A DNA stretch of 64,000 bases, taken from Rhodanobacter sp. LX-99 (GTDB lineage Bacteria > Pseudomonadota > Gammaproteobacteria > Xanthomonadales > Rhodanobacteraceae). The DNA is taken from assembly GCF_018599185.1 (NCBI RefSeq), contig NZ_JAHFVL010000001.1, positions 2,046,001 to 2,110,000 on the forward strand. Reading direction: 5' to 3'. The notes under the pieces are model-generated. The model saw only the letters and a program-made list of their open reading frames with translations, had not been told where the DNA came from and searched no databases. Positions 30,955 through 40,569 of this stretch are shown piece after piece. Position 1 is the stretch's first letter. Every line of letters begins with the position of its first letter. A program made the translations under genes and the position numbers.

Positions 30955-32214
30955 TCAACCCTGGTCTGGGTGGCGTGAGCGTTCCACGGCGGCAAGCCGG
31001 CGGTGGCGGCTGAAGAACAGCAGCATCGGCGTGCTCATCATGGTGGTGACGATCGCCATCAACAGCAGCAGGGTGAACATCTCGCGGCCGATCACGCCGG
31101 CATCGAGGCCGATCTTCAGCACGATCAGCTCGACCATGCCGCGCGCATTCATCAGCGAGCCGACCGCGAGACTGTCGCGCCAGCCGTGGCCGCCCAGGCG
31201 CGCGCCGAGCGCGCCGCCGAGCACCTTGCCGACCACCGCCACCGCGAGGATCAGCGCGAAGGCGTCCAGCGCATCGCGCTGGAACGCGTCGGCACTGGTG
31301 CTCAGCCCGGTCAGCGCGAAGAACACCGGCATCAGCGCGATCACCGCGACGTGTTCCAGCCGTTCGATCAGCCCGGCCAGCAACGCATCGTCGCGCGGCA
31401 GGCACAGGCCGAACACGAACGCACCGAACACCGCGTGCAGATGCAGCCACTCGGTCAACGCGGCGCAGCCGAACGCGCCGATCAGCAGCGCCGCGAGCAC
31501 GCCGCCGTCCGGGCGGCCTTTCGACGCATGCCGCGTCAGCCAGCGCCGCAACAGCGGCCGCAGCACGCCGAAGCACAGCGCCAGCATGGCGCCGACGCCG
31601 AGTACGCTGCGCCAGAACGGCGCCCAGTCGCCGTGCGCGGAGATCAGCGCAACGGTGAGCGCGAGCAGGATCCACGCCAGCACGTCGGCCATCGCCGCCG
31701 CCGTCAGCGCAAGCTGGCCGACCGGTGTGTGCGTGACGTGGCGATCCTTGAGGATGCGCGCCAGCACCGGCATCGCGGTGATCGCCAGCGACGCGGCCAG
31801 GAACAGCGCGAACGGCCAGTACGCGATGCCCGCCGGCGCGTAGCGCGCATACAACAGCGGCGTGATCAGCAGGGCGAGCCCGATCGGCAGCAGCACGGCG
31901 AGTCCGCCCACCGCCCCGGCCGCGCGCAGCGCCTGCCTCACGCCGCCGGACAGGCGCAGCTCGGCGCCGACGATGAACATGAAAAGCACCAGGCCGATCT
32001 GGCTCAGCCCGTCCAGCGCCGGCAGGCTGGCCGGCGCGAACAGCCAGCCCTGCCAGGCCGGCGCCAGTGCGCCGAACAGCAGCGGGCCCAGCGCCAGGCC
32101 GGCGATCATCTCGCCGATCACCGGCGGCTGGCCGATCCAGCGCAGCAGCCAGGCGAGTGCGCGTGCCGTGACCAGGATCGCCACCAACTGCACCAGCAGC
32201 AGCGCATGGCCCAT
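30955..32214 (-). CDS. Kef/CPA2-type cation:proton antiporter
   Basis: 419-aa membrane antiporter with about 12 helices (IGQPPVIGEMIAGLALGP, a CPA2 hallmark; MFIVGAELRL; a MNARGMVELIVLKIGL segment). There is no C-terminal RCK/TrkA-N domain, so it is shorter than KefB/C. It lies 4 bases after the glycosyltransferase gene and 55 before the halogenase, inside the pigment operon, which is an unexpected place for an ion antiporter. Confidence 0.85.
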   Translation of the reverse strand: MGHALLLVQLVAILVTARALAWLLRWIGQPPVIGEMIAGLALGPLLFGALAPAWQGWLFAPASLPALDGLSQIGLVLFMFIVGAELRLSGGVRQALRAAGAVGGLAVLLPIGLALLITPLLYARYAPAGIAYWPFALFLAASLAITAMPVLARILKDRHVTHTPVGQLALTAAAMADVLAWILLALTVALISAHGDWAPFWRSVLGVGAMLALCFGVLRPLLRRWLTRHASKGRPDGGVLAALLIGAFGCAALTEWLHLHAVFGAFVFGLCLPRDDALLAGLIERLEHVAVIALMPVFFALTGLSTSADAFQRDALDAFALILAVAVVGKVLGGALGARLGGHGWRDSLAVGSLMNARGMVELIVLKIGLDAGVIGREMFTLLLLMAIVTTMMSTPMLLFFSRHRRLAAVERSRHPDQG

Positions 32215-32218
32215 GGCG

Positions 32219-32977
32219 TCAGGCCGTCGTGCCGTCGTCGACGATGAGCGGCGCCGCGCGCGAGCGGCGATGGCTGGCGACGATGTGGCCGTAGTGGAGG
32301 ACCTGGCCGATCGTATAGGTGGTGATGCGGGTGACGTCGCGCACCGGCTTGAGGTGGCTGGGACGGAACGCGCCGTGGTAGCGCGAGGCGATCGGCACCG
32401 AGACCACCCCGAGCTTTTTCTCGCGCGAGGCGGCGATCAGGATCGCCGCCTCGAACACGAAGTTCTCCGCCGGCAGGTCGACCAGGTCCAGCGCCGCGCG
32501 CGGATACCAGCGCTGCCCGCTCTGGGTGTCGGCGATCGGCTGCCCGCAGGCCCACGAGATGCCCCAGTCGGCGACCGCGTTGGCGCGGCGGCGGCCCTTC
32601 GGCTGCTGTTCGCGATGGAGCAGGCGCGCGCCGATCACGATGTGGTCGGGGTACTGTGCGGCGGCCGCCACGATGCGCGGGATGTCGCTGGCCAGGTGCT
32701 GGCCGTCGCCGTCCATCGTCAGCACCGCCTCGTAGCCTTGCCGCAGCGCCTCGCGGAAGCCATGGCGCAGCGCCTCGCCCTTGCCACGGCGTTCGTCGTG
32801 GCGCAGCAGGGTCACCGGCAGCGCGGCGACGATCTCCGGCGTGCGGTCGTCCGAGCCGTCGTCGATCACGATCACCGGCGCGCCGAGCGCCAGCACGGAT
32901 TCGACCACCGACTGGATCGCGGCCTCCTCGTTGAGGCAGGGAATCAGCACGCACCAGCGCGCCACGGCAGTGTTCAA
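32219..32977 (-). CDS. family 2 glycosyltransferase of the aryl polyene cluster
   Basis: 252-aa GT2 enzyme. IPCLNEEAAI at the N terminus, IDDGSDD near 40 and the metal-binding MDGDGQH near 90. A TTG at 32977 overlaps the stop of the upstream gene (TTGA), which I take as the start; a GTG four codons later is possible. GT2 genes are frequent in aryl polyene loci and may glycosylate the polyene anchor. Confidence 0.85.
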   Translation of the reverse strand: MNTAVARWCVLIPCLNEEAAIQSVVESVLALGAPVIVIDDGSDDRTPEIVAALPVTLLRHDERRGKGEALRHGFREALRQGYEAVLTMDGDGQHLASDIPRIVAAAAQYPDHIVIGARLLHREQQPKGRRRANAVADWGISWACGQPIADTQSGQRWYPRAALDLVDLPAENFVFEAAILIAASREKKLGVVSVPIASRYHGAFRPSHLKPVRDVTRITTYTIGQVLHYGHIVASHRRSRAAPLIVDDGTTA

Positions 32978-33765
32978 GCGACGTTCTCCATGTCGATCCG
33001 CAAGCCGAGTGTAGCGGCGACGGCCAGTTCGCAGTGTCCGCCCTCTGTGGCCAGCAGGGCCAGCAGCGGCAGGCTGGCGGCCGACGGGTTGCCGGCGCGC
33101 CACCCATGCAGCGGTTCCGGCAAGGGCGCGTCGGCGGGCGCGGTGCCCAGTTGCAGGTCGAGCCGTGCCAGCGTCGCCGGGCCGGCTTGCGGCGCCAGCA
33201 CCAGTGCGCAGCCGAACGCCTGCGCGCAGCCGGTGACTTCGGCCAGCGCGCCGCTGCCGGCGGTGTCGCTGCACACCAGCAGCACCGGACGCTGCTCGGC
33301 CAATACCTGGCTGGCCGCTTCCAGCAGCGCGGCGCCGAAGCTGGCGCGCTGGGCGCAGATCGCGGTGGACGGCGCGTGGCAACCGGTGGCGATGGTCCAG
33401 TAGCCGACCGCGGCGTTGTGCACCGAGTTGTGGAAGCGGATCGGCGACAGCTCGGTGGGCGCCTGCGCCAGGGTGGCGCACATGTAGTCGGTGATCGCCT
33501 GGTCGCCATGCGCGGAAGCGAACACGCAGGCCAGCGCGGCGGCATCGCGGCCGCTCATCGCCACCGCCTGGCCGGCCGCCTCGACCGCCAGCAGCACGCT
33601 TTCCGGCGCGCGCCGGCGTTCGTTCGGCGGCAGGCTGGCGGCGGCCGGTCGCGGCGGCGGCGCTGGCGGGGTGGCGCCGGCCAGCAGCGCGCGCAGCGCG
33701 GCGAAGTCGGCCAGTTGCGGCGACCACAGGCCGACGCCTTCGACGTGGACGCGCAGCGTATTCAT
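32974..33765 (-). CDS. beta-ketoacyl synthase N-terminal-domain protein (chain-length-factor-like)
   Basis: 263-aa single-domain ketosynthase relative with no active-site Cys in the usual context: the segment reads TIATGCHAPSTAI rather than TACSSS. It is typical of the partner (chain-length factor) subunit of aryl polyene ketosynthases. ATG at 33765 overlaps the ketosynthase stop by ATGA, so a fixed subunit ratio is likely. Confidence 0.82.
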   Translation of the reverse strand: MNTLRVHVEGVGLWSPQLADFAALRALLAGATPPAPPPRPAAASLPPNERRRAPESVLLAVEAAGQAVAMSGRDAAALACVFASAHGDQAITDYMCATLAQAPTELSPIRFHNSVHNAAVGYWTIATGCHAPSTAICAQRASFGAALLEAASQVLAEQRPVLLVCSDTAGSGALAEVTGCAQAFGCALVLAPQAGPATLARLDLQLGTAPADAPLPEPLHGWRAGNPSAASLPLLALLATEGGHCELAVAATLGLRIDMENVA

Positions 33766-34967
33766 GCCGCAAATCCCGCACGGGCGAACGCCAGGCAGGC
33801 GTTGTTGCCGCCGAAGCCGAACGAGTTGCTCAGCGCCACGTCGACGCACTGGCGTTCGTTGCGCCAGGCGAACTGCGCGCCGCAGATCGGGTCGGGCGTG
33901 TCGCCGCCGAGGTTGCCCGGCACCAGGCCGTGCCCGATCGCCTGCAGCGCGATGGTCGCCTCGACGATGCCGGCCGCGCCCAGCGTGTGGCCGGTGAAGC
34001 CCTTGGTCGAGCTGGCCCGCGTCGTGGCCGGAAAGACGCGGCCGACCAGCGCCGCCTCGACCTCGTCGTTCTTCTGGCTGGCGGTGCCGTGCAGGTTGAT
34101 GTAGTCGACCCGGGCCGCATCGAGGCCGGCGCGGGCCAATGCATCGTGCAACGCCAGCTCGGCACCGAGGCCGTCCGGATGCGGGGTGGACATGTGGTGC
34201 GCGTCGCTGGCCTCGCCGTAGCCGAGCAGTTGCGGCGCGTCGGGCGCCACGCCGGTGCGTTCCAGCAGCGCGAAGCCGGCGGCCTCGCCGATCGAGATGC
34301 CGTTGCGCGCGGCGTCGAACGGGCGGCACGGTTCGGGCGACACCAGCTCCAGCGCGTTGAAGCCGAACAGCACGCTGTCGCACAGGGTGTCCACGCCGCC
34401 CACCACCGCCGCGTCGACCAGGCCGAGGCGGATCATCCGTTCGGCATTGGCGAACACCTTGGCGCTGGACGAGCAGGCGGTGGAAACCGTTAGGCACGGG
34501 CCGTCGAGTTCCAGCGCGGCGGCGACGAAGGCGGCCAGCGAGTGCGGCGCGTGGATCGCCGGGCGCAGCATGTCGTCGGCGAAGCCGCCGTCGGGATCGA
34601 GCCGGCGATAGGCTTCCTCGGTGGCGCCGATGCTGGCGGTGGACGTGCCCAGCAGCAGCGCCACGCGGTCGGCGCCGTAGCGCGTGCGTGCGGCGTGCAC
34701 GCGTTCGAGGAAGCCGTCCTGGTTCAGGCCCAGCCAGGCCAGCCGGTTGTTGCGGCAGTCCCATGCGCGCAGGGCGGCGGGCAGGGCGACGTCTTCCACG
34801 CCGTCGACGCGGCCGACCCAGCAGGCCAGCGGCGCGCTGCTGATGTCGTTCGGGCGCAGCCCGCTGCGGGCGTGTTCGAGCGCATCGAGCTGCGCTTCAA
34901 GGCCGCTGCCCATGGCGGAAGTGGCGGTATACGCGGTGACCGCGAGGGGTGTCATGAGAATGGGCAT
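33762..34967 (-). CDS. beta-ketoacyl-ACP synthase of the aryl polyene cluster
   Basis: 401-aa FabF-like condensing enzyme with a full Cys-His-His triad: C165 (STACSSSAK), H293 (NLHGTAS), H327 (TGHTLGAAG). It extends the polyene with malonyl units together with the downstream partner subunit. First gene of the minus-strand pigment operon. Start at 34967; Met5 is an alternative. Confidence 0.92.
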   Translation of the reverse strand: MPILMTPLAVTAYTATSAMGSGLEAQLDALEHARSGLRPNDISSAPLACWVGRVDGVEDVALPAALRAWDCRNNRLAWLGLNQDGFLERVHAARTRYGADRVALLLGTSTASIGATEEAYRRLDPDGGFADDMLRPAIHAPHSLAAFVAAALELDGPCLTVSTACSSSAKVFANAERMIRLGLVDAAVVGGVDTLCDSVLFGFNALELVSPEPCRPFDAARNGISIGEAAGFALLERTGVAPDAPQLLGYGEASDAHHMSTPHPDGLGAELALHDALARAGLDAARVDYINLHGTASQKNDEVEAALVGRVFPATTRASSTKGFTGHTLGAAGIVEATIALQAIGHGLVPGNLGGDTPDPICGAQFAWRNERQCVDVALSNSFGFGGNNACLAFARAGFAA

Positions 34968-35116
34968 CAGGAAAGCCTAACGTTGACCCCGCGGAATGCC
35001 TAGCCTGCGGCTGGCCCACGCCAAGCGGGTATTCAGCGTAACCATGGCGGCATGAGGATGCCGCGAACAGCGCGGCCGGCTAAGCTGGCTCATCCCGCTG
35101 CCATTTCACGTTCCCC

Positions 35117-35809
35117 ATGCCTGTATCCCGAAGCCCCTGGCTCTACCTGCGCGACCGCGACGTGCAGCATGCCGCGCTGGTGACCGTGCTGGCGCTGGTG
35201 CTGAGCGCGGGCCTGGTCTGGCTGGGCTACCTGATCCACGTCTGCCGCGTCGCCCTGCGCAGCCCGCTGGCGCCGCCGCGGCGGATGGTGACGCTGGTGT
35301 TCGGCCGCCGGCTCGAGCGCGGTGTGCCCGAGCACGACTACCAGCAGCGCCTGCGCCGTGCGCTGAGCCTGGCCGAGCAGCGACAGACCGACCACCTGCT
35401 GCTGCTCGGCGGCTGCAGCGGCGGCCAGTGCAGCGAGGCGGCCGCCGGCCAGGCCTGGCTGCAGCGGCACGGCCTGGCCGGCGGAGTGCGGGTGGAGCTG
35501 GAGCAGGATTCGGTCGACTCGCTGGAAAACCTGCGCCACGCGCGCCGCCTGCTGCTGGCCGAGGCCGGCGACGCCGGGCTGCCGCCGGTGGCGCTGGTGA
35601 CCAGCCGCTATCACCTGGCGCGCTGCCTGCTGCTGGCGCGCCGGCTCGGCTTCGATGGTTTGCCGGTGGCCGCCGAACCGGCGCTGCCGCGGCAGCGGCG
35701 CTACCTCGGCCTGTTGCTGCTCGAGGCCAGCTATCTGATGTGGATCGACCTTGGCCTGCGCTGGGCGCAGCTGATCGGACACCGGCGGATGGCGGCGCGG
35801 ATCAGCTGA
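35117..35809 (+). CDS. YdcF/ElyC-like (DUF218) membrane protein
   Basis: 230-aa protein with one N-terminal membrane helix (HAALVTVLALVLSAGLVWLGY) and a DUF218 domain: LLLLGGCSGGQCSE, a DSVDSLENLRHARRLL helix and VALVTSRYHLARCLLLARR. Relatives are SanA, ElyC and YdcF, envelope proteins of poorly known biochemistry. It is divergent from the pigment ketosynthase and about 100 bases before hemF. Confidence 0.82.
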   Translation: MPVSRSPWLYLRDRDVQHAALVTVLALVLSAGLVWLGYLIHVCRVALRSPLAPPRRMVTLVFGRRLERGVPEHDYQQRLRRALSLAEQRQTDHLLLLGGCSGGQCSEAAAGQAWLQRHGLAGGVRVELEQDSVDSLENLRHARRLLLAEAGDAGLPPVALVTSRYHLARCLLLARRLGFDGLPVAAEPALPRQRRYLGLLLLEASYLMWIDLGLRWAQLIGHRRMAARIS

Positions 35810-35880
35810 TTCGTCCGGCTGATCTGGCTCAGCCCGGCGCGGCGCCGCGCCGCAGCCGTTCGTGCATGGGCACTTGCTAA

Positions 35881-36813
<933 letters not shown>

Positions 36814-36825
36814 CGCCCGCCCGTC

Positions 36826-37044
36826 TCAGATTTCAGCCGTGAAACCAGCGGCACGCAGGCAACGGACATAGGCGACGCTACGAATGCTTGCGCCAGTACT
36901 GTCAATCGCATAAGCCTTCGACACGGCGGACTGGACGCGGCAGTTGCGTTCGGCGTGCCGGTGAAGTGCGTCGCGATTCATGGGCGCGCTGGCACAACCC
37001 GCCAGCGCCGCGGCGACGACCGCGACGGCGATTTGGGTGTTCAT
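36826..37044 (-). CDS. small lipoprotein of unknown function
   Basis: 72-aa protein with a signal peptide and lipobox LAGC (C17), then a short domain with two cysteines (NCRVQ and VRCLRAAGF) that could pair. A good GGGAG ribosome binding site lies 7 bases upstream of the ATG at 37044. I do not recognise the domain. Convergent with hemF and upstream of the TVNG-repeat gene on the same strand. Confidence 0.7.
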   Translation of the reverse strand: MNTQIAVAVVAAALAGCASAPMNRDALHRHAERNCRVQSAVSKAYAIDSTGASIRSVAYVRCLRAAGFTAEI

Positions 37045-37127
37045 GGCAGTCTCCCGGCGAGCCCCGGATGATGGCTCGCTGCAATGGGTCGGTTGTTCGG
37101 TTGTGGTGACGAATGCCGGGTCGCGGC

Positions 37128-37799
37128 CTACGGTGCATCCCCATGGAATCGCTCCACCGTGGCTCCCTTCACCGGGCCGATCTGTGCGCTGTCGCTGACC
37201 TTCAGCACCACCTCGCGGCGGAATTCCAGCGTGCCCTGCACCACGGCGTGCGGGCCGATCACGATCACCGGCTTGCGGTCGCTGCCCCAGTGGAACCAGC
37301 CGCTGTTCGGCTTGTCGACCAGGATGCCGCCCTCGACGCGCGAGTCGGCACCGACCGTGACGTCGCCGCCGACCGTGCCGATGCCGCCGGCGACGTGGGC
37401 GCCGTCCAGCACGATCGCGCCGTTGACGTTCTCCAGCCGGCCGCCGATTTCGGCGCCGCGAGCCAGATGGATGCTGCCGTTGACCGCGTTCACCTTGCCG
37501 CTGACCCGGCTGGCGCCGCCCAGGCTGATCGCGCCGTTGACCGTGCCCAGTTCGGTTGCCTGCGCCTTGTCGCCCAGTTCGACTTCGCCGTTGACGGTGC
37601 TGGCCTCGTGCACGCTGGCGCCGTCGCCGACATGGACCGCGCCGTTGACGGTGCTGACATCGCCCGCCTGCTGCCCGGCCGCGACCTGCACCGAACCGTT
37701 GACCTTGTCGATGTCGTTGTCTTGCGCGACGGCCAGCGGCGGCAGGACCAGGCCCAGCGCCAGTGCGGCCAGGATGAGGATCGTCGGGAATCGACGCAT
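37128..37799 (-). CDS. secreted beta-helix protein with TVNG repeats
   Basis: 223-aa protein: signal peptide ending AVAQ near residue 26, then at least seven degenerate repeats of about 17-19 residues centred on TVNGxVxLG or NVNGxIxL, followed by a variant region. The pattern predicts a right-handed beta-helix like a bactofilin core, but exported. Ribosome binding site AAGGAG precedes the ATG at 37799. No catalytic motif is visible; a structural or polymer-forming envelope role is inference. It ends 83 bases before the small lipoprotein gene. Confidence 0.75.
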   Translation of the reverse strand: MRRFPTILILAALALGLVLPPLAVAQDNDIDKVNGSVQVAAGQQAGDVSTVNGAVHVGDGASVHEASTVNGEVELGDKAQATELGTVNGAISLGGASRVSGKVNAVNGSIHLARGAEIGGRLENVNGAIVLDGAHVAGGIGTVGGDVTVGADSRVEGGILVDKPNSGWFHWGSDRKPVIVIGPHAVVQGTLEFRREVVLKVSDSAQIGPVKGATVERFHGDAP

Positions 37800-37954
37800 G
37801 GCAATCTCCTTGAGTCTTCAGTGGATGGGTACAAGCACTAGGATGCAGCCAGCGGGCCGAGGGTTTGGCATGACCTGTGGCAGGGGCCGCATTTGACGCT
37901 GCCGGGGGCCGGCCGGCACCATTCCCGATTTACTCATCACTGTTGGGCGCCTCC

Positions 37955-38698
37955 ATGCACAAGCTCGTCCTGATCCGCCACGGCCAATCGCAGTGGAACC
38001 TCGACAACCGCTTCAGCGGCTGGGCCGACGTCGACCTCACCGAGCAGGGCATGGCCGAGGCGCGCGAGGCCGGCCGGCTGCTGCTGGAAGCCGGCTACCA
38101 TTTCGACGTGGCGCACACCTCGGTGCTCAAGCGCGCGGTGCGCACGCTGTGGGGCGTGCAGGACGCGATGGACCTGATGTGGATCCCGGTGCTCACCGAC
38201 TGGCGCCTCAACGAGCGCCACTATGGCGGCCTCACCGGGCTGAACAAGGCCGAGACCGCGGCGAAGTACGGCGAGGACCAGGTGAAGATCTGGCGGCGCA
38301 GCTACGACATCCCGCCGCCGCCGCTGGACCGGGCCGCCAACGAGTCGGTGCACGATCCGCGCTACGCGGCGCTCGATCCGAAGGACATCCCCGACACCGA
38401 ATGCCTGAAGGACACCGTGGCGCGCGTGCTGCCGTACTGGCACGAGGTGCTGGCGCCGGCGATCAAGTCCGGCCAGCGCGTGCTGGTGGCGGCGCACGGC
38501 AATTCGCTGCGCGCGCTGGTGAAGTACCTCGACGTCATCTCCGACGAGGCGATCGTGGAGCTCAATATCCCCAACGGCGTGCCGCTGGTGTACGAGTTCG
38601 ACGACGCGCTGAAGCCGCTGCGCCACTACTACCTCGGCGACGCCGACGCGATCGCGGCGAAGATGGCCGCGGTGGCGAACCAGGGCAGGGCGAAGTAG
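37955..38698 (+). CDS. gpmA: 2,3-bisphosphoglycerate-dependent phosphoglycerate mutase
   Basis: 247-aa glycolytic enzyme interconverting 3- and 2-phosphoglycerate. The phosphohistidine motif [10 protein letters not shown] (H9) is at the N terminus, with [25 protein letters not shown] and the second catalytic His in [11 protein letters not shown]. Start at 37955 gives [10 protein letters not shown]; the frame is open for 26 codons upstream without family similarity. Confidence 0.96.
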   Translation: MHKLVLIRHGQSQWNLDNRFSGWADVDLTEQGMAEAREAGRLLLEAGYHFDVAHTSVLKRAVRTLWGVQDAMDLMWIPVLTDWRLNERHYGGLTGLNKAETAAKYGEDQVKIWRRSYDIPPPPLDRAANESVHDPRYAALDPKDIPDTECLKDTVARVLPYWHEVLAPAIKSGQRVLVAAHGNSLRALVKYLDVISDEAIVELNIPNGVPLVYEFDDALKPLRHYYLGDADAIAAKMAAVANQGRAK

Positions 38699-38707
38699 CT
38701 TTTGGCC

Positions 38708-38788
38708 GGGATTCGGGATTGGGGATTCGGGATTCGCAAAAACACAGCTGCACCACCCGCTGGCGGGCTTTTGCCTCTACGAATCCCC
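38708..38788. repeat. GGGATTC heptamer repeat (family A, copy 4, decayed right arm)
   Basis: A 29-base left arm (38708-38736) of the same four-unit form as the other copies, but only the first nine bases of the right arm remain (38780-38788), after a longer spacer. It lies 10 bases after the gpmA stop. Confidence 0.7.
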
Positions 38789-38870
38789 GCTCCAAAGGGT
38801 GACAATCGTCAGTCGCTACGCATGGGTCTGCCGCACTAAGCTGGCGGCCGGCTCTCCACCGGATCACGCC

Positions 38871-39419
38871 ATGCCAGCGCACCTGACCAACTACCTCGTC
38901 ATGCTGCCGATCCTCGCCTGGATCGTGTGGCGCCGCGTCAGCCGCCAGTTCGGCCGCCAGCCGATCCGGCGCAAGCGGATGATCTTCCGCATCGTGGTGT
39001 TCGCGATCATCGGCGGCCTGCTTGCGCTCAGCGGATTCCACCACGTCGCACTGGCCGAGGGCCTGCTCGGCGGCATCCTGGTCGGTGGCGCGCTGGGCCT
39101 GCTCGGCCTGCGCCTGACCCGCTTCGAGGTGGATCCGGTCAAGGGCGACTGCTATGTGCCGAACCCGTGGATCGGTGCGCTGCTCACCGCGCTGCTGCTG
39201 GGCCGGCTGGCTTGGCGCTTTCTGGTGTTGTGGCCGCAGATGCAGCACGACCCGGCCGCGGCGCAGGCCGGCGCGTACCCGGCGGGCTACGCCTCCAGTC
39301 CGCTGACCATGCTGGTGATCGGCCTGCTGGTCGGCTACTACATCGCCTACTTCAGCGGCCTGCTGATCCACCACCGCCGCTTCCAGCGGACGCAGGCCGG
39401 TAGCGCGACGGCGCTGTGA
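38871..39419 (+). CDS. multi-pass membrane protein (DUF1453/CcdC-like)
   Basis: 182-aa inner-membrane protein with about five helices and a basic loop RRVSRQFGRQPIRRKRM near the N terminus. It resembles CcdC/DUF1453 proteins; function unknown. Start at 38871 (MPAHLTNYLV) places a helix at once; an upstream in-frame ATG at 38799 would add a non-membrane stretch inside the repeat region. Convergent with zapE. Confidence 0.65.
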   Translation: MPAHLTNYLVMLPILAWIVWRRVSRQFGRQPIRRKRMIFRIVVFAIIGGLLALSGFHHVALAEGLLGGILVGGALGLLGLRLTRFEVDPVKGDCYVPNPWIGALLTALLLGRLAWRFLVLWPQMQHDPAAAQAGAYPAGYASSPLTMLVIGLLVGYYIAYFSGLLIHHRRFQRTQAGSATAL

Positions 39420-39428
39420 GCCGTCGCT

Positions 39429-40553
39429 TCACTCCGGGCGATGCGCCAGCGCCAGGTACTCCTCGCTCTGCATCTCGATCAGCCGCGACTCGGTGCGGCC
39501 GAACTCGGCGCGCAGGCGTTCGCCGTCGTACAGCTCGGTGATCGGTGCGGCGGCGGACAGCACCAGCTTGACGTGGCGGTCGTAGAACTCGTCGACCAAT
39601 TGCACGAAACGCTTCGCCGCGTCCTCGCTGTAGATGGTGAACTGCGGCACGTTGGACACGATGATCGCCGGGCCGGCCTTGGCCAGTGCGATGTAGTCGG
39701 CGACCGCGCGCGGGCCTTCGCACAGCGCGGCGAAGTCGAACCACAGGATGTTGTCGGCGCGCTTGTGGAACGGGATGTCGCGGCTGTTGACGTGCAGCAC
39801 GCCATCCTCCTGCACGTTGCCGCTGGCCTGGCTGGCGAAGATGCGCTCCAGCGCGCGATGCGCCTCGGCGCCGGGCGGGGTCAGGTAGACCGGTGCCTGG
39901 GTCAGCGCACGCAGGCGCCAGTCGCGCGAGGAGGCCATCTCGACTACGTGGCAGTGCCGTTCGATCAGCGCGATCGCAGGCAGGAAGCGCGCGCGCTGCA
40001 GGCCGTCCTTGTACAGGTTCGCCGGCGCGGTGTTGGAGGTGGTGACCAGGGTGACGCCGCGCGCGAACAGCGCGTCGAGCAGGTTGGACAGGATCATCGC
40101 GTCGCCGATGTCGTTGACCAGGAACTCGTCCAGGCACAGCACGCGGCAACGCGCGGCGATGTCGGCGGCGACTTCGACCAGCGGACTCTGCCGCTCGCCC
40201 AATGCGCGCAGGCTCTCGTGCACCTCGCCCATGAAGCGGTGGAAGTGCCGGCGCAGCGCCACGCCGTGCGGCAGGCTGGCCGCGAACAGGTCCATCAGGA
40301 AGGTCTTGCCACGGCCGACCGTGCCCCACAGGTACAGCCCCGCGACCGCCTCGGGCGGGTCGTTGCCGAGCAGCGATTTCAGCCGGCCGAACAGGCCGTT
40401 GCCGTTGCCGCTGGCGGGCTCGGTGCACAGCGCCGCGTGCATGCGGTCGAACTCCGGCAGCAGCGCCAGCTGGGTCGGGTCGGACTCCCAGCGGTGCGCG
40501 GCGACGCCTTCGAGGTAGCGCGCGCTGGGCGCGAGCGAGGGGATTTCACTCAT
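39429..40553 (-). CDS. zapE: cell division protein ZapE (AFG1-like ATPase)
   Basis: 374-aa P-loop ATPase associated with the Z-ring. Walker A GTVGRGKTFLMD near 95-106, Walker B VLCLDEF near 150, then VTTSNTAPANLYKDGLQR, the AFG1 signature. Start at 40553 (MSEIPSL); an in-frame ATG at 40577 would overlap the upstream hydrolase gene by 8 bases. Confidence 0.93.
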   Translation of the reverse strand: MSEIPSLAPSARYLEGVAAHRWESDPTQLALLPEFDRMHAALCTEPASGNGNGLFGRLKSLLGNDPPEAVAGLYLWGTVGRGKTFLMDLFAASLPHGVALRRHFHRFMGEVHESLRALGERQSPLVEVAADIAARCRVLCLDEFLVNDIGDAMILSNLLDALFARGVTLVTTSNTAPANLYKDGLQRARFLPAIALIERHCHVVEMASSRDWRLRALTQAPVYLTPPGAEAHRALERIFASQASGNVQEDGVLHVNSRDIPFHKRADNILWFDFAALCEGPRAVADYIALAKAGPAIIVSNVPQFTIYSEDAAKRFVQLVDEFYDRHVKLVLSAAAPITELYDGERLRAEFGRTESRLIEMQSEEYLALAHRPE

Positions 40554-40569
40554 GGAGCGTGGGTAGGCG

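Noticed and set aside
31003..32247. 414-aa plus-strand ORF opposite the antiporter gene
   Set aside because: Gln/Arg/His-rich composition typical of antisense shadows, while the minus strand encodes a normal antiporter.
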